A DNA stretch of 64,000 nt from UBA5859 sp041940025 (GTDB lineage: Bacteria; Pseudomonadota; Gammaproteobacteria; UBA5859). The stretch spans positions 1-64,000 of the forward strand of contig JBGTSY010000014.1 of assembly GCA_041940025.1 (NCBI GenBank), given 5' to 3'. Shown one piece after another: positions 55,907 to 64,000 of the stretch. Position 1 is the first letter of the stretch. Each line of letters starts with the position of its first letter. A program made the position numbers and the translations under genes. The notes beneath the pieces are model-generated. The model did no database searches, was not told the origin of the DNA, and saw only the letters and a program-made list of their open reading frames with translations.

Positions 55907-56011
55907 CTAAGGAAGTGCCCCCCTTTATGCCCACATAGAACTTGATTTTACTAAAACTGATTTCTTCAGTAAGCTTGATCACAAATAATAATTGCCTTAA
56001 AGGAGGAACCC

Positions 56012-56878
56012 ATGGGCACGCACTTGGCACCTAAAGATCATCGTATCCAACCCAGGCCAGCGACTTTTAATATCACCGAAAAAAGTCCTCGATATTGGTT
56101 TGATGAGGATCCCTTCCGCACGCATTTTTTTAACGCCTTTTTAACTACCTTTCCTCCAGGCGAAACCTTTTTTGTTCGTAGTGTACAGGACTTTCGTCAC
56201 CTAATAACGGATGACACCCTGCAACAACAAGTCAACGATTTTTGTAGTCAAGAGGGGAATCATGCTCATGCACATGATCTCCATGCGGATATACTGGGTT
56301 TGCAAGGCTATACTAGCATCGCCAGGGACAATCGATTTCTGGATTGGGGGCTGCATCAACTGAATCGTTGGATGCCTAAGTTTTCGTTAGCCATTACCAT
56401 AGCCATTGAACATTTCACTGCCATACTGGCGCACCAGGTTTATGCTGCCCCGGAGCTGTTTATTGAACCGGCTCACGGAGATTTTAAACCTATGTTCAAA
56501 TGGCATGCTGCGGAAGAAATCGAACATAAAGCCGTGGCCTATGATGTGTACCAGGCCGTGGATGGTCATTATGGTAAACGCATTACCGCCATGGTACTCA
56601 CCACCATCGGCATCTTGTTGATTATGTTCGTGCGTCTATTTCCATTATTAAGAAAAGACGGTCTATTATGGAATTGGAGTACATGGAGAAACGGCATGCC
56701 CTTCTTGGTAGGTAAAAACGGCCTTCTTCGTCGTCCGCTCAAACATTATCTCCAGTATTACAAACGCGACTTTCATCCTTGGGAAGTGGACGACTACGAT
56801 ATGATCAAAGAATTTCGAGAGCAGTATGACTCTGGTGATTTCCTATCCAGCGAAGAGGCTCAGACTGCTTCTGTCTGA
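56012..56878 (+). CDS. Predicted metal-dependent hydrolase (PF10118 family)
   Basis: A 288-residue protein of the PF10118 family. Candidate metal ligands occur in EGNHAHAH, AIEHFTA and AAEEIEHK, an ExxH-type set reminiscent of di-iron ferritin-like folds. One hydrophobic segment lies near 193-213 (MVLTTIGILLIMFVRLFPLL), so it may be membrane-attached. A strong AAAGGAGG ribosome site precedes ATG. A terminator follows at once, so it is a single-gene unit. The substrate is unknown; neighbours give no clue. Confidence 0.85.
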   Translation: MGTHLAPKDHRIQPRPATFNITEKSPRYWFDEDPFRTHFFNAFLTTFPPGETFFVRSVQDFRHLITDDTLQQQVNDFCSQEGNHAHAHDLHADILGLQGYTSIARDNRFLDWGLHQLNRWMPKFSLAITIAIEHFTAILAHQVYAAPELFIEPAHGDFKPMFKWHAAEEIEHKAVAYDVYQAVDGHYGKRITAMVLTTIGILLIMFVRLFPLLRKDGLLWNWSTWRNGMPFLVGKNGLLRRPLKHYLQYYKRDFHPWEVDDYDMIKEFREQYDSGDFLSSEEAQTASV

Positions 56879-56898
56879 TACTCATCGAACACCATAAT

Positions 56899-56931
56899 GC
56901 CCTGCCTGCTGTCTTAGGCGGGGCTTTTTTT
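56899..56931 (+). terminator. Rho-independent terminator of the PF10118 gene
   Basis: GCCCTGCCT (56899-56907) pairs with AGGCGGGGC (56916-56924), with one G-T pair, around an 8-base loop, followed by TTTTTTT. Confidence 0.88.
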
Positions 56932-57105
56932 CACAGATATAACTCCACATTCAAGTTTGAGACTCAACAGCTTAGATGAGTCACTTTCCCCTGCTCGCAC
57001 ATTTTTCTATTCAATATTTATTATTCAGATTTATCCTGTTTGTCACAATTATTTGTGGTCTACAATTTTCGTTCAATTTGATTAGGGTAGTAAATGAGGT
57101 GTCTG

Positions 57106-57475
57106 ATGCAAATAAAATCCGCCAGTTGCCACTGTAGGGCAGTCGAATTTCAAGTGACCCTTATCGAAGGGATCGGATAAATTAGATGGTGTCATTGATC
57201 TCTGTGCCGCAAAACAAGGAGTAGTGATGGCAAGCGTGCCCTTGAATCACCTAAAATTAATAAGAGTAGAGGACACATTATCACTTTACCAATGGAATAC
57301 TCATACCGCGACACCCTATTTCTGTCAAATCTGCGGGATCTATACCCACCACCCACGAAGAAGTACACCCGATGAATACGCATTCAATCTCGCATATCTA
57401 GACGACAGAATCGAGATTGATGAAGCACAGATAGTGCAATTAAATGGTGTAGACAATTCACTCGTATCCAAATGA
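57106..57475 (+). pseudogene. GFA/CENP-V family protein, two nonsense codons and a frameshift
   Basis: The GFA family (glutathione-dependent formaldehyde-activating-like) binds zinc through CxCxxC-type motifs. Reading from ATG 57106 gives MQIKSASCHCRAVEFQVT, then an in-frame TAA at 57178 and TGA at 57196, the latter where the CHCSLC motif should have its second cysteine. One extra A near 57211-57215 shifts the frame; after it MASVPLNHLKLI, LSLYQWNTHTATPYFCQICG and IYTHHPRRSTPDEY follow to the stop at 57475. Three separate lesions make it a clear pseudogene. Confidence 0.9.
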
Positions 57476-57483
57476 AAACCATG

Positions 57484-59511
57484 TTAGCTGACCTCTTCAC
57501 TACTCCATGACTGTTCTACCATCGGAATGCGAATGGTGAATGTTGATCCCATATCCACTTCGCTTTCCACCTCAATAGTACCCGCATGCTTTTCCACAAT
57601 CACGGAATAAGCGATCGCGAGCCCTTGTCCCGTGCCTTTTCCCACCTCTTTTGTTGTAAAAAATGGATCAAAGACTCTAGAGCTGATTTCCTTGGTCATA
57701 CCGCAGCCGGTATCCGAAACTTCTATAAAACACCACTTTTGATTCTCAAGACCGGTACGAATACTTATTTTTCCCTTTTGGTTGCTTTGCTGCGTTGTGA
57801 CATCGCCTACGGCATGAGCGGCATTCAATAAAAGATTCAAAAGCGCTTGATTAAATTCACCCACATAACAGGGAACAGGTGGTAACTCTCGATCTAAATT
57901 CAATTCTAAATCTGCTATATATTTCCACTCGTTACGTGATACATTGACCGCACTCTGTACCATTTGATTAATATCGATGTACTCCTTTTCTTTACTACCC
58001 TGATGTGAAAACTCTTTCATTGAGCGCACGATTTGACTGACGCTTTCTATACCTTCAAGCGATTGTGATAAAGCCTGTGGAATCTCCTCTCGCAGAAAAT
58101 TAAGATCCACCGTTTCCGCTTTCTGTCTGATCTCCCTAATCAGATCAATGGAAATAGATCCAGATTCCGCAGCCTTGTGTAACTGATGGAACCTATCAAT
58201 CAATATATCCAGATCCGCGAAAGACTCATTTAAAAATTTTAAATTATCACCCACATATTGAGCAGGCGTATTTAATTCGTGCGCCACACCCGCTGCTAAT
58301 TGGCCAATAGATTCCATCTTTTGAGCAGACAACAACTTCGTCTGCAACGCACGTTCTTCGGTGAGATCTCTGATGACACCGGTGAAATACCTCTTTCCAT
58401 CCGGATCAGTGACTTCACGAACTTTAATTTCTACGCTAAACCGTGAGCCGTCACTGCGTTGAGCTTGTATCTCACGACCTTTACCCACTACATGACTCTT
58501 ACCAGAACCAGAATAATTGCTAAGATACTCGGCATGATGCGATGCCACGTTCACAGGCATCAGTAGTGTCACGCTCTTTCCGATCACGGCCTCCGGTAGA
58601 TAACCAAATATTTCTGCGGCAGCTGGATTGAACGCCTGAATGAACCCAGACTCGTCAATCAAAACAATGGCGTCACCCGTGGATTCGAAAATGGCTTTAT
58701 ACCTATTTTGAATCTTAGTGGTACTTTGTTTTGAAAACACGACCACCAAGGTCACAATAAATACCGCACCAGTACCCAATAAGATCAACCCAACCAATGC
58801 TTGCAGAGAAATTATGTCTGGGTGGCTAACAGCGGCTTCCGCCAAAGGAAAATAGTATGCTGCCGCCATCCCGGTATAGTGCATTCCGGAAATCGCTAAC
58901 CCCATTATCACCGCTGCAATGAAGGTTTCTCCATATATAATCTTATGGATCTGAGAAAAATTAAGAACACGGTGTTGAATGTAGAGCGAACCGGATGCCA
59001 ACATATAGGCAATAACAATAGATAGAACAAAGAGACCACCATGATATTGCATGTCAACATCCGCTATCATTGCTGCCATACCTGTATAATGCATGGCGCC
59101 TATCCCCAGCGCTTGAATCAAACCGGAAAAGAAAATCCGTGATAAACTTCTCTCGCGTCTGGCTAAGAGATGCATCACCACGGCACTAGCAAAAATGCCG
59201 GGGACGACTGAAAGCAGGGTCAAAAAAGGATCATAGTGAACCGGAACTGGTAAGGAAAAAGCGAGCATGCCGATGAAGTGCATCGACCAAATGCCGACAC
59301 CCATCGTTAGGGAGCCTGTGATTAACCACTGTAACTTATTTAGTATCGAGAGTTCTTCGCGTCTTAACATTCGCGAAATCTGCAATGCAGTATAGGAAGC
59401 GACGATGGCAGCTAGAATGGAAAACGCCACTAGGAGTGGATCGTAAACGCCTGTTATAGCTTGCTCTAGATCCACAGCCTCAGTTAAGAAATGTGGTACT
59501 GAGTGTTGCAC
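57484..59511 (-). CDS. MHYT-domain PAS sensor histidine kinase
   Basis: A 675-residue membrane sensor kinase. Seven hydrophobic helices (about 25-260) form an MHYT domain with the three repeats WSMHFIGM, GAMHYTGM and SGMHYTGM, thought to bind a metal such as copper and sense O2, CO or NO. Then a PAS domain (about 270-395), dimerisation domain with the H-box AAGVAHELNTPAQYVGDN, N-box LLNAAHAVG and DTGCGM and GTGQGLAI G-boxes. The start is GTG behind GAAGGA. No receiver and no partner regulator are adjacent. Confidence 0.92.
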   Translation of the reverse strand: MQHSVPHFLTEAVDLEQAITGVYDPLLVAFSILAAIVASYTALQISRMLRREELSILNKLQWLITGSLTMGVGIWSMHFIGMLAFSLPVPVHYDPFLTLLSVVPGIFASAVVMHLLARRERSLSRIFFSGLIQALGIGAMHYTGMAAMIADVDMQYHGGLFVLSIVIAYMLASGSLYIQHRVLNFSQIHKIIYGETFIAAVIMGLAISGMHYTGMAAAYYFPLAEAAVSHPDIISLQALVGLILLGTGAVFIVTLVVVFSKQSTTKIQNRYKAIFESTGDAIVLIDESGFIQAFNPAAAEIFGYLPEAVIGKSVTLLMPVNVASHHAEYLSNYSGSGKSHVVGKGREIQAQRSDGSRFSVEIKVREVTDPDGKRYFTGVIRDLTEERALQTKLLSAQKMESIGQLAAGVAHELNTPAQYVGDNLKFLNESFADLDILIDRFHQLHKAAESGSISIDLIREIRQKAETVDLNFLREEIPQALSQSLEGIESVSQIVRSMKEFSHQGSKEKEYIDINQMVQSAVNVSRNEWKYIADLELNLDRELPPVPCYVGEFNQALLNLLLNAAHAVGDVTTQQSNQKGKISIRTGLENQKWCFIEVSDTGCGMTKEISSRVFDPFFTTKEVGKGTGQGLAIAYSVIVEKHAGTIEVESEVDMGSTFTIRIPMVEQSWSSEEVS

Positions 59512-60558
59512 TCATCCTTCCCCACTCTGGAGCTAGTTAGATAATCAAATAAACGGCTGAACGGTGTTCAAAATTAGCAAATTATTGTGTGGTACTTATT
59601 TCAGGCAAAAGTGGTAACCAAGCCTCCTCACGGGCATCGATTCAATCTATTTGCAAGAGAGGGGATCGGACGATTTTATTCTGTGATGTTTTCGTTCGAA
59701 ACCATTTTGAATGTGCTGTTACAGCGCCTTCGCGGAACACAGACAGAATCATCCAAACCGAGTCACCACAGTTTCATGCTACTTAGGCTCTTGCATCCTG
59801 TATCAATTATCTGTCGCTCTTATGGGTAATTTTCCAGCTGGTACCATTGAAGCCGGTTCAACAAATCTACTAGAGATTAAATATATTCTCACTGATAAAA
59901 GCGGAGTGATAGTTCCAGTCAGCCTGACTCAATGACTCACTGTGCTTATCCGTAACAAAGCAGAAAAATTTTATCTATAGGAATTTCTGATTCACTGCAA
60001 AGATTGATGATAGTCGCTGTAACCGACCCATAAGGTCCAACAAATTGACTCAGCAAACTCCTATGCATTTTGAAGAACACGCCGCTTCAGGCGTCTCCGT
60101 TTGATCGGGTGAAGTTCAGCTTTAAACAGTGGATTTGGATAGTACCGCAAAAAGACGCTCAGGCTATCTGTTTGCAACACATGAACACACTTTTTTCTTG
60201 TGTAGATTTGTATCAGCCGATTGGATCATTTTATCCACTGTGATTAGGGCCTAAAAATTAATAACTGAAATATCAGAAGCTTGTAATCTGGGTGTACACT
60301 CCCTACCTTAAAAAAGCAGCTCATCACTGTTAGTGCCAATTCCAATAGAGATATGCTGACAATCCAATTAATAAACACACTTTGCACCACCATCAATATT
60401 GTTTCCGCCGTCGGCAAACTGCTGGTGCTTCGCCTTTCTTTTAACTCTCCTTTTGAGTAAGATTAAAACAGAGCTTAATATAGAAATATGTGTTTGCAGA
60501 ACTTTGTTTATCGAAATAAAGTTGGATTGTAAGACACTAAATTTTTAGGAGAGCCATT
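59512..60558. other. About 1 kb without a supported gene
   Basis: The longest gap in the window. Overlapping short plus-strand frames at 59587-59935 (up to 80 codons in three frames) show no family motif, ribosome site or consistent order and may be the remains of a gene or chance. No terminator, tRNA or clear repeat is seen. A weak promoter pair, TTGCAG (60494-60499) and TAAAGT (60517-60522) at 17-base spacing, precedes the methyltransferase gene. Confidence 0.5.
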
Positions 60559-61452
60559 TTGATTGATCAAGCCAGTCGATCGGCAGGACTCGTAGCCGGG
60601 GCACGTGCATTGGAATCCATAGCACCATTGAAGCAAAGAATCATCACCGACCAATACGCTGCATATTTTGTCACCGGACGTTTCGAGCGACTGGCCAAAT
60701 TTGCAGACAGTTCTCTTGCATCAGGCCTCGCCTATCGACTCGTCACCTTTTATACCAATCAGGTACTCAAAAGGAAAAATGGCGCCATCTCTGTGTCGTT
60801 GAGACATCGATTCATAGATAATCAGTTGCTCTCACTACTTGAGTCGGGAATAAAACAAGTCGTACTCTTGGGGGCAGGATATGACTCAAGAGCCATTAGA
60901 CTGTGTCAACCAGGTGTTAACTTCATTGAGATAGACCATCCCGCTACTCAGGCTGAAAAATTAAAACGCCTCAATCGCATCCCTAATTTACCCAGCTACT
61001 CGGTTCAATACCTGAGCACTGATTTTCAAGAGAACTGGTTGCAAGAGATCCAGGCACAACAAACCATTCAACCTATCCCCACCGTGTTCATCTGGGAAGG
61101 TGTCTCTATGTATCTACCGGAGAAAGCGATCCACCACACCTTGGATGCATTAAAACAACTATGCCCGAATGGCCATCTCCTGTTGGATGTGATTTCCAAA
61201 AAAGGGTTGCTTGCGTGGCAATCGCAACGTAACCCAGCGATGAATACAGTGATTGACCCCAATGAAGAACCATTTGTTTTTGGTATCGATCGAGAAAACA
61301 TTGCCGATCTATTCACTCCGCACCAGTATCAACTCAATGAAGTCACCACTGCTCAAGAATTTGCCCAGCATCTAGCGAAGAACACCGGCATTCAAATCAG
61401 GGAATTTGAAAACGGCGGACACGCGATGTATGTACATGCGTCATTTGAGTAG
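60559..61452 (+). CDS. Class I SAM-dependent methyltransferase, TIGR00027/LCMT-like (copy 2)
   Basis: A 297-residue methyltransferase with SAM motif VVLLGAGYDS (GAGYDS 105-110), acidic EIDHP (124-128) and FIWEGVSMYLPEKAI, all typical of the TIGR00027 family. It is a distant paralogue of the gene at 15188. The start is TTG with AGGAGA six bases upstream. It converges on the CHAD gene (12 bases between stops). The substrate is unknown. Confidence 0.87.
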   Translation: MIDQASRSAGLVAGARALESIAPLKQRIITDQYAAYFVTGRFERLAKFADSSLASGLAYRLVTFYTNQVLKRKNGAISVSLRHRFIDNQLLSLLESGIKQVVLLGAGYDSRAIRLCQPGVNFIEIDHPATQAEKLKRLNRIPNLPSYSVQYLSTDFQENWLQEIQAQQTIQPIPTVFIWEGVSMYLPEKAIHHTLDALKQLCPNGHLLLDVISKKGLLAWQSQRNPAMNTVIDPNEEPFVFGIDRENIADLFTPHQYQLNEVTTAQEFAQHLAKNTGIQIREFENGGHAMYVHASFE

Positions 61453-61464
61453 TCTTCCATCGAA

Positions 61465-62370
61465 CTAACGATTCTGTTCGACTTCTAGTTGCCAAGATTT
61501 CCAGTAATGTTCTAGACGCGCTATATGGGTTGAAGGCTTTTCAGCATATAAACGTGAACCCAACGACAATGAATGTTTTTGTAGTTCTAAGCGTCTTTGG
61601 CCAACTAAAGATAATAGTGCTTTGATCTGCTTAGGTTTTGCTAAATGCTGTGCTTCCTCAACTAACAATTGCTCTAGCACAAATAAATCATGATCGTCAC
61701 CTAACAAATTTGCCAGACATTTTAGTGCGCGCGCTCGCCCGGTTAATTCGAAAGTCCAGGAGTCATTGAGGAGTGTAGTGTGGTACCAATGTGCTTTAAC
61801 TTGCTTTCTCCAGACATGATACTCTTGATTTGCCGTTTCTAATTGACATTCACCATAAGCTTGTCTTCCTGCCCGGTAGCTCTTTTGCAATCCAGTTTTC
61901 AAGAGTTCAAATCCACTATCCTTGATCTGCCAATTGTGTACCTCATCTTTTGCCTGAACTAATTCTTTACTTAGTTGCCTTAACTCATCTGTAAGTAAGG
62001 GATGTGACGCCAATACCTGTTGCAACCTGTTTTCCAGTTGTTGTTTGAGTGTGCTAAAGGGATCAAAGCTCAACTTTGAAGTAAAATATCGTGCTAACTT
62101 ATCGCAACTTTCCAACATCGCTTTAGCGTCACGTAGTTCCGCGAGTGATCTCGCCCTCTTTTTATACCATTTCTGCTGCGATTGATATTTTGGCCCCAGC
62201 AACTCCAATATGGCCCGACACTCTTTAAATCGTTTTCGAACGTCGTGGATCCTTTTATGGATACTCGTTGAGTCCTCCTGTAATTGCAGTATCGCATCGT
62301 CTAAACAAGCGATGAGGATACGCTTTATTTCTAAATCCAATCTGGATGGTGACTCAATTTTAATTAACAC
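61465..62370 (-). CDS. CHAD domain-containing protein
   Basis: A 301-residue all-helical CHAD protein. Conserved His/Lys/Arg-rich repeats are visible in HDVRKRFKECRAILELL and WRKQVKAHWYHTTLL, with ANLLGDDHDL between helices. CHAD domains bind inorganic polyphosphate, so a role in polyphosphate granules or phosphate storage is plausible; no triphosphate tunnel (CYTH) domain is attached. The start is GTG. Confidence 0.88.
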   Translation of the reverse strand: MLIKIESPSRLDLEIKRILIACLDDAILQLQEDSTSIHKRIHDVRKRFKECRAILELLGPKYQSQQKWYKKRARSLAELRDAKAMLESCDKLARYFTSKLSFDPFSTLKQQLENRLQQVLASHPLLTDELRQLSKELVQAKDEVHNWQIKDSGFELLKTGLQKSYRAGRQAYGECQLETANQEYHVWRKQVKAHWYHTTLLNDSWTFELTGRARALKCLANLLGDDHDLFVLEQLLVEEAQHLAKPKQIKALLSLVGQRRLELQKHSLSLGSRLYAEKPSTHIARLEHYWKSWQLEVEQNR

Positions 62371-62612
62371 GCTAATTTATGCCCTAATATTCATTAATAG
62401 GATTCTAACTTTTCTGATTCTACTGAAGACACACATTCTGATTCCAGACTCATTCTAAATGGCTGTGAAGCAGAATGGGCATTTAAAAACGCCAGCGGAC
62501 CTCGGTTAACTTGCACGGGCCAGTATGCTTCACATAGCCATTCTATTAAAAACTATCGAAACGCTGATTTTAATTTATAATCTAATCCCTAACTAACACT
62601 ATTTATTTAAAT

Positions 62613-63230
62613 ATGTATCGACTCTACAACTACCAGCCTTCCGGCAATTGTTATAAGGTCAGGCTGCTACTCAATCAACTGGAATATGCATACGAAACTG
62701 AAGAGATCAATCTATTAAATGGCGAATCCCGATCTCACGATTTTCTAGCCATCAACGCCAATGGCCGAACGCCTGTTTTAATGCATGAGGGTCACTACTT
62801 AGCGGAATCCAATGCCATTTTATGGTACCTGGCACAAAATACGGCATTTCTAAGCAGCGATGAATGGGAGCAAGCACAAATTTTACAATGGATGTTTTTC
62901 GAACAATATAGCCACGAACCCCACATTGCGACAGTGCGTTATTGGGTGTCTATCTTAAAACAACCTGAAACATACAAAGCCCTAATTAAAGAGAAAATGA
63001 AAATGGGCTATGCCGCACTGGATGTGATGGAAAAACACCTGTCACGTCACACCTACTTTGTGGGCGAACAGTATAGTATCGCCGATATCGCGCTATATGC
63101 TTATACTCATGTTGCAAGTGAAGGCGGATACGATTTAGATAAATACAGCTGTATTCGCAACTGGCTTGATAAAGTCGAAAGCCAGGAGAATCACATATCA
63201 ATATACTTGGATCCACAACACAGTGGTTGA
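62613..63230 (+). CDS. Glutathione S-transferase family protein
   Basis: A 205-residue cytosolic GST-like protein. The N-terminal thioredoxin-like domain (about 1-80) carries SGNCYKVRLLL, the NANGRTPVL cis-proline loop and ESNAILWYLA; the C-terminal helical domain has YFVGEQYSIADIALYAYTHV with the conserved capping aspartate. The substrate is unknown. Confidence 0.92.
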   Translation: MYRLYNYQPSGNCYKVRLLLNQLEYAYETEEINLLNGESRSHDFLAINANGRTPVLMHEGHYLAESNAILWYLAQNTAFLSSDEWEQAQILQWMFFEQYSHEPHIATVRYWVSILKQPETYKALIKEKMKMGYAALDVMEKHLSRHTYFVGEQYSIADIALYAYTHVASEGGYDLDKYSCIRNWLDKVESQENHISIYLDPQHSG

Positions 63231-63423
63231 TTTATTTCTCTTCATCGACGGAGACACGGTAAACCCTATCACAATAATGCCCCACTTGCTGTACAGTCTT
63301 TTCAACATATCTATTTGGCCAAGTATATAATCAGGTTCATCAAAGAGAACAGACTGCCAACTTAATATTACCTATGTAAAACTGACAACCTATCACACAT
63401 TCAATCCAGGTAGAGAAAATTGC

Positions 63424-64000
63424 ATGAATGAAGAAAAAGCAGAATGCGGCCATCTGTCTCAACTGATGCAACAATTGGGTACGGATCTGGACACCTACCT
63501 GCGTTTTGAACATCCTGATGCCCTAGAAAACGCCGCGGATTGGCAACAGGCCTTAGGCGGCCCACTTCCAGAGAAGGGCGTGGGTATCAATGAGGTGATG
63601 CGCGAAATGGGTGCCCATTTAGTCCCCAATGGCTCCCAAATTCCCAACCCAGGCTGCACTTCTTTTATTACAACGGGCGCCACCTCCGCAGGCGCCCTGG
63701 CGACCATGGCGGGAGCCGTAGCTGCCCCACAAAGGGGTGGCCTCACTGCATTCAACTATCTAGAGGAGTTATCACTAGAGTGGCTTGTGGCGTTGTTTGG
63801 TTTGGCACCGGAGATGAAGGGACTCTACAGCAGCGGTGGCTCAGTGGCCAATCTGATAGCTCTTGGTGCCGCGCGCCAATGGGCGTTAGAACGCAGGGGC
63901 ATGGATCCGGCACGAGATGGTCTCACGCGTCCCTGCATCATCTACGCTACTGAAGCCAGTCACCACACAATACACCGTTCCGCCGCTGTATTAGGCATTG
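63424..64000 (+). CDS. PLP-dependent group II amino acid decarboxylase (partial)
   Basis: The first 192 residues of a group II pyridoxal-dependent decarboxylase or related aminotransferase-fold enzyme, cut by the window end. Recognisable are HPDALENAADWQQALGGPLP, NPGCTSFITTGATSAGALAT, the LEELSLEWLVALFGL core, YSSGGSVANLIALGAAR (phosphate-binding region) and ATEASHHTIHRSAAVLGI. The PLP-binding lysine lies outside. The substrate (aromatic amino acid, glutamate, aspartate or diaminobutyrate) cannot be decided. Confidence 0.88.
   Translation, partial: MNEEKAECGHLSQLMQQLGTDLDTYLRFEHPDALENAADWQQALGGPLPEKGVGINEVMREMGAHLVPNGSQIPNPGCTSFITTGATSAGALATMAGAVAAPQRGGLTAFNYLEELSLEWLVALFGLAPEMKGLYSSGGSVANLIALGAARQWALERRGMDPARDGLTRPCIIYATEASHHTIHRSAAVLGI

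Noticed and set aside
1..64000. Searches by eye for tRNA genes, rRNA, CRISPR arrays, transposases, integrases and phage genes
   Set aside because: None found; no T-loop-like tRNA pattern, regular spacer array or mobile-element protein is evident.

Overview
The window is chromosomal DNA from a gammaproteobacterium, probably a free-living, aerobic, marine-type organism of moderate GC. This rests on gene content and gene order: pyrC-rnt-peroxiredoxin-grxD, lptF/lptG divergent from pepA-holC-valS, argE-argA, pstC-pstA-pstB-phoU-phoR, and a split class II ribonucleotide reductase (nrdJa/nrdJb) as in Pseudomonas. I see no rRNA, tRNA, CRISPR array, phage or insertion sequence. Genes are densely packed on both strands. 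The lineage below class level is inference and was not tested.

Layout. 0-6.5 kb: a metallophosphoesterase cut by the window edge, a single-domain response regulator, and a pyruvate dehydrogenase operon in which E2 and E3 are fused in one 1015-residue protein. 6.6-14.2 kb: pyrC-rnt, a 2-Cys peroxiredoxin, monothiol glutaredoxin, an orphan hydantoinase B-type protein, iron superoxide dismutase, and argD-argF. 14.2-20 kb: an SDR dehydrogenase, a SAM methyltransferase, a solitary PmoC/AmoC-type copper membrane monooxygenase subunit with all expected metal ligands, and malate synthase G. 20.3-25.1 kb: a hybrid histidine kinase, then a cardiolipin synthase / DUF2237 / ICMT-type methyltransferase / MOSC gene group. 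25.3-30.4 kb: a Big-1 domain lipoprotein divergent from a small outer-membrane-like protein, a frameshifted SRAP (YedK) pseudogene, an alpha/beta hydrolase and the remains of a membrane protein gene. 30.3-37.4 kb: phosphate uptake and sensing (phoU, pstB, pstA, pstC, phoR) without pstS or phoB. 37.5-41.6 kb: SH3-domain membrane protein, argE, argA, and a two-receiver response regulator whose first receiver is degenerate. 41.7-49.5 kb: lptG/lptF, pepA, holC, valS and a DUF938 methyltransferase. 49.6-57.5 kb: a PEP-CTERM-type TPR lipoprotein, nrdJa-nrdJb behind candidate NrdR boxes, a di-iron-like metal-dependent hydrolase and a GFA-family pseudogene. 57.5-64 kb: an MHYT-domain sensor kinase, about 1 kb without a supported gene, a second methyltransferase of the same family, a CHAD protein, a GST and the start of a PLP-dependent decarboxylase.

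How it fits together: most genes are core metabolism (pyruvate oxidation, pyrimidine and arginine synthesis, glyoxylate use, dNTP supply), envelope building (Lpt, cardiolipin) and oxidative-stress defence. The accessory interest lies in the solitary PmoC-like subunit, the fused E2-E3, and three genes that are visibly decaying.
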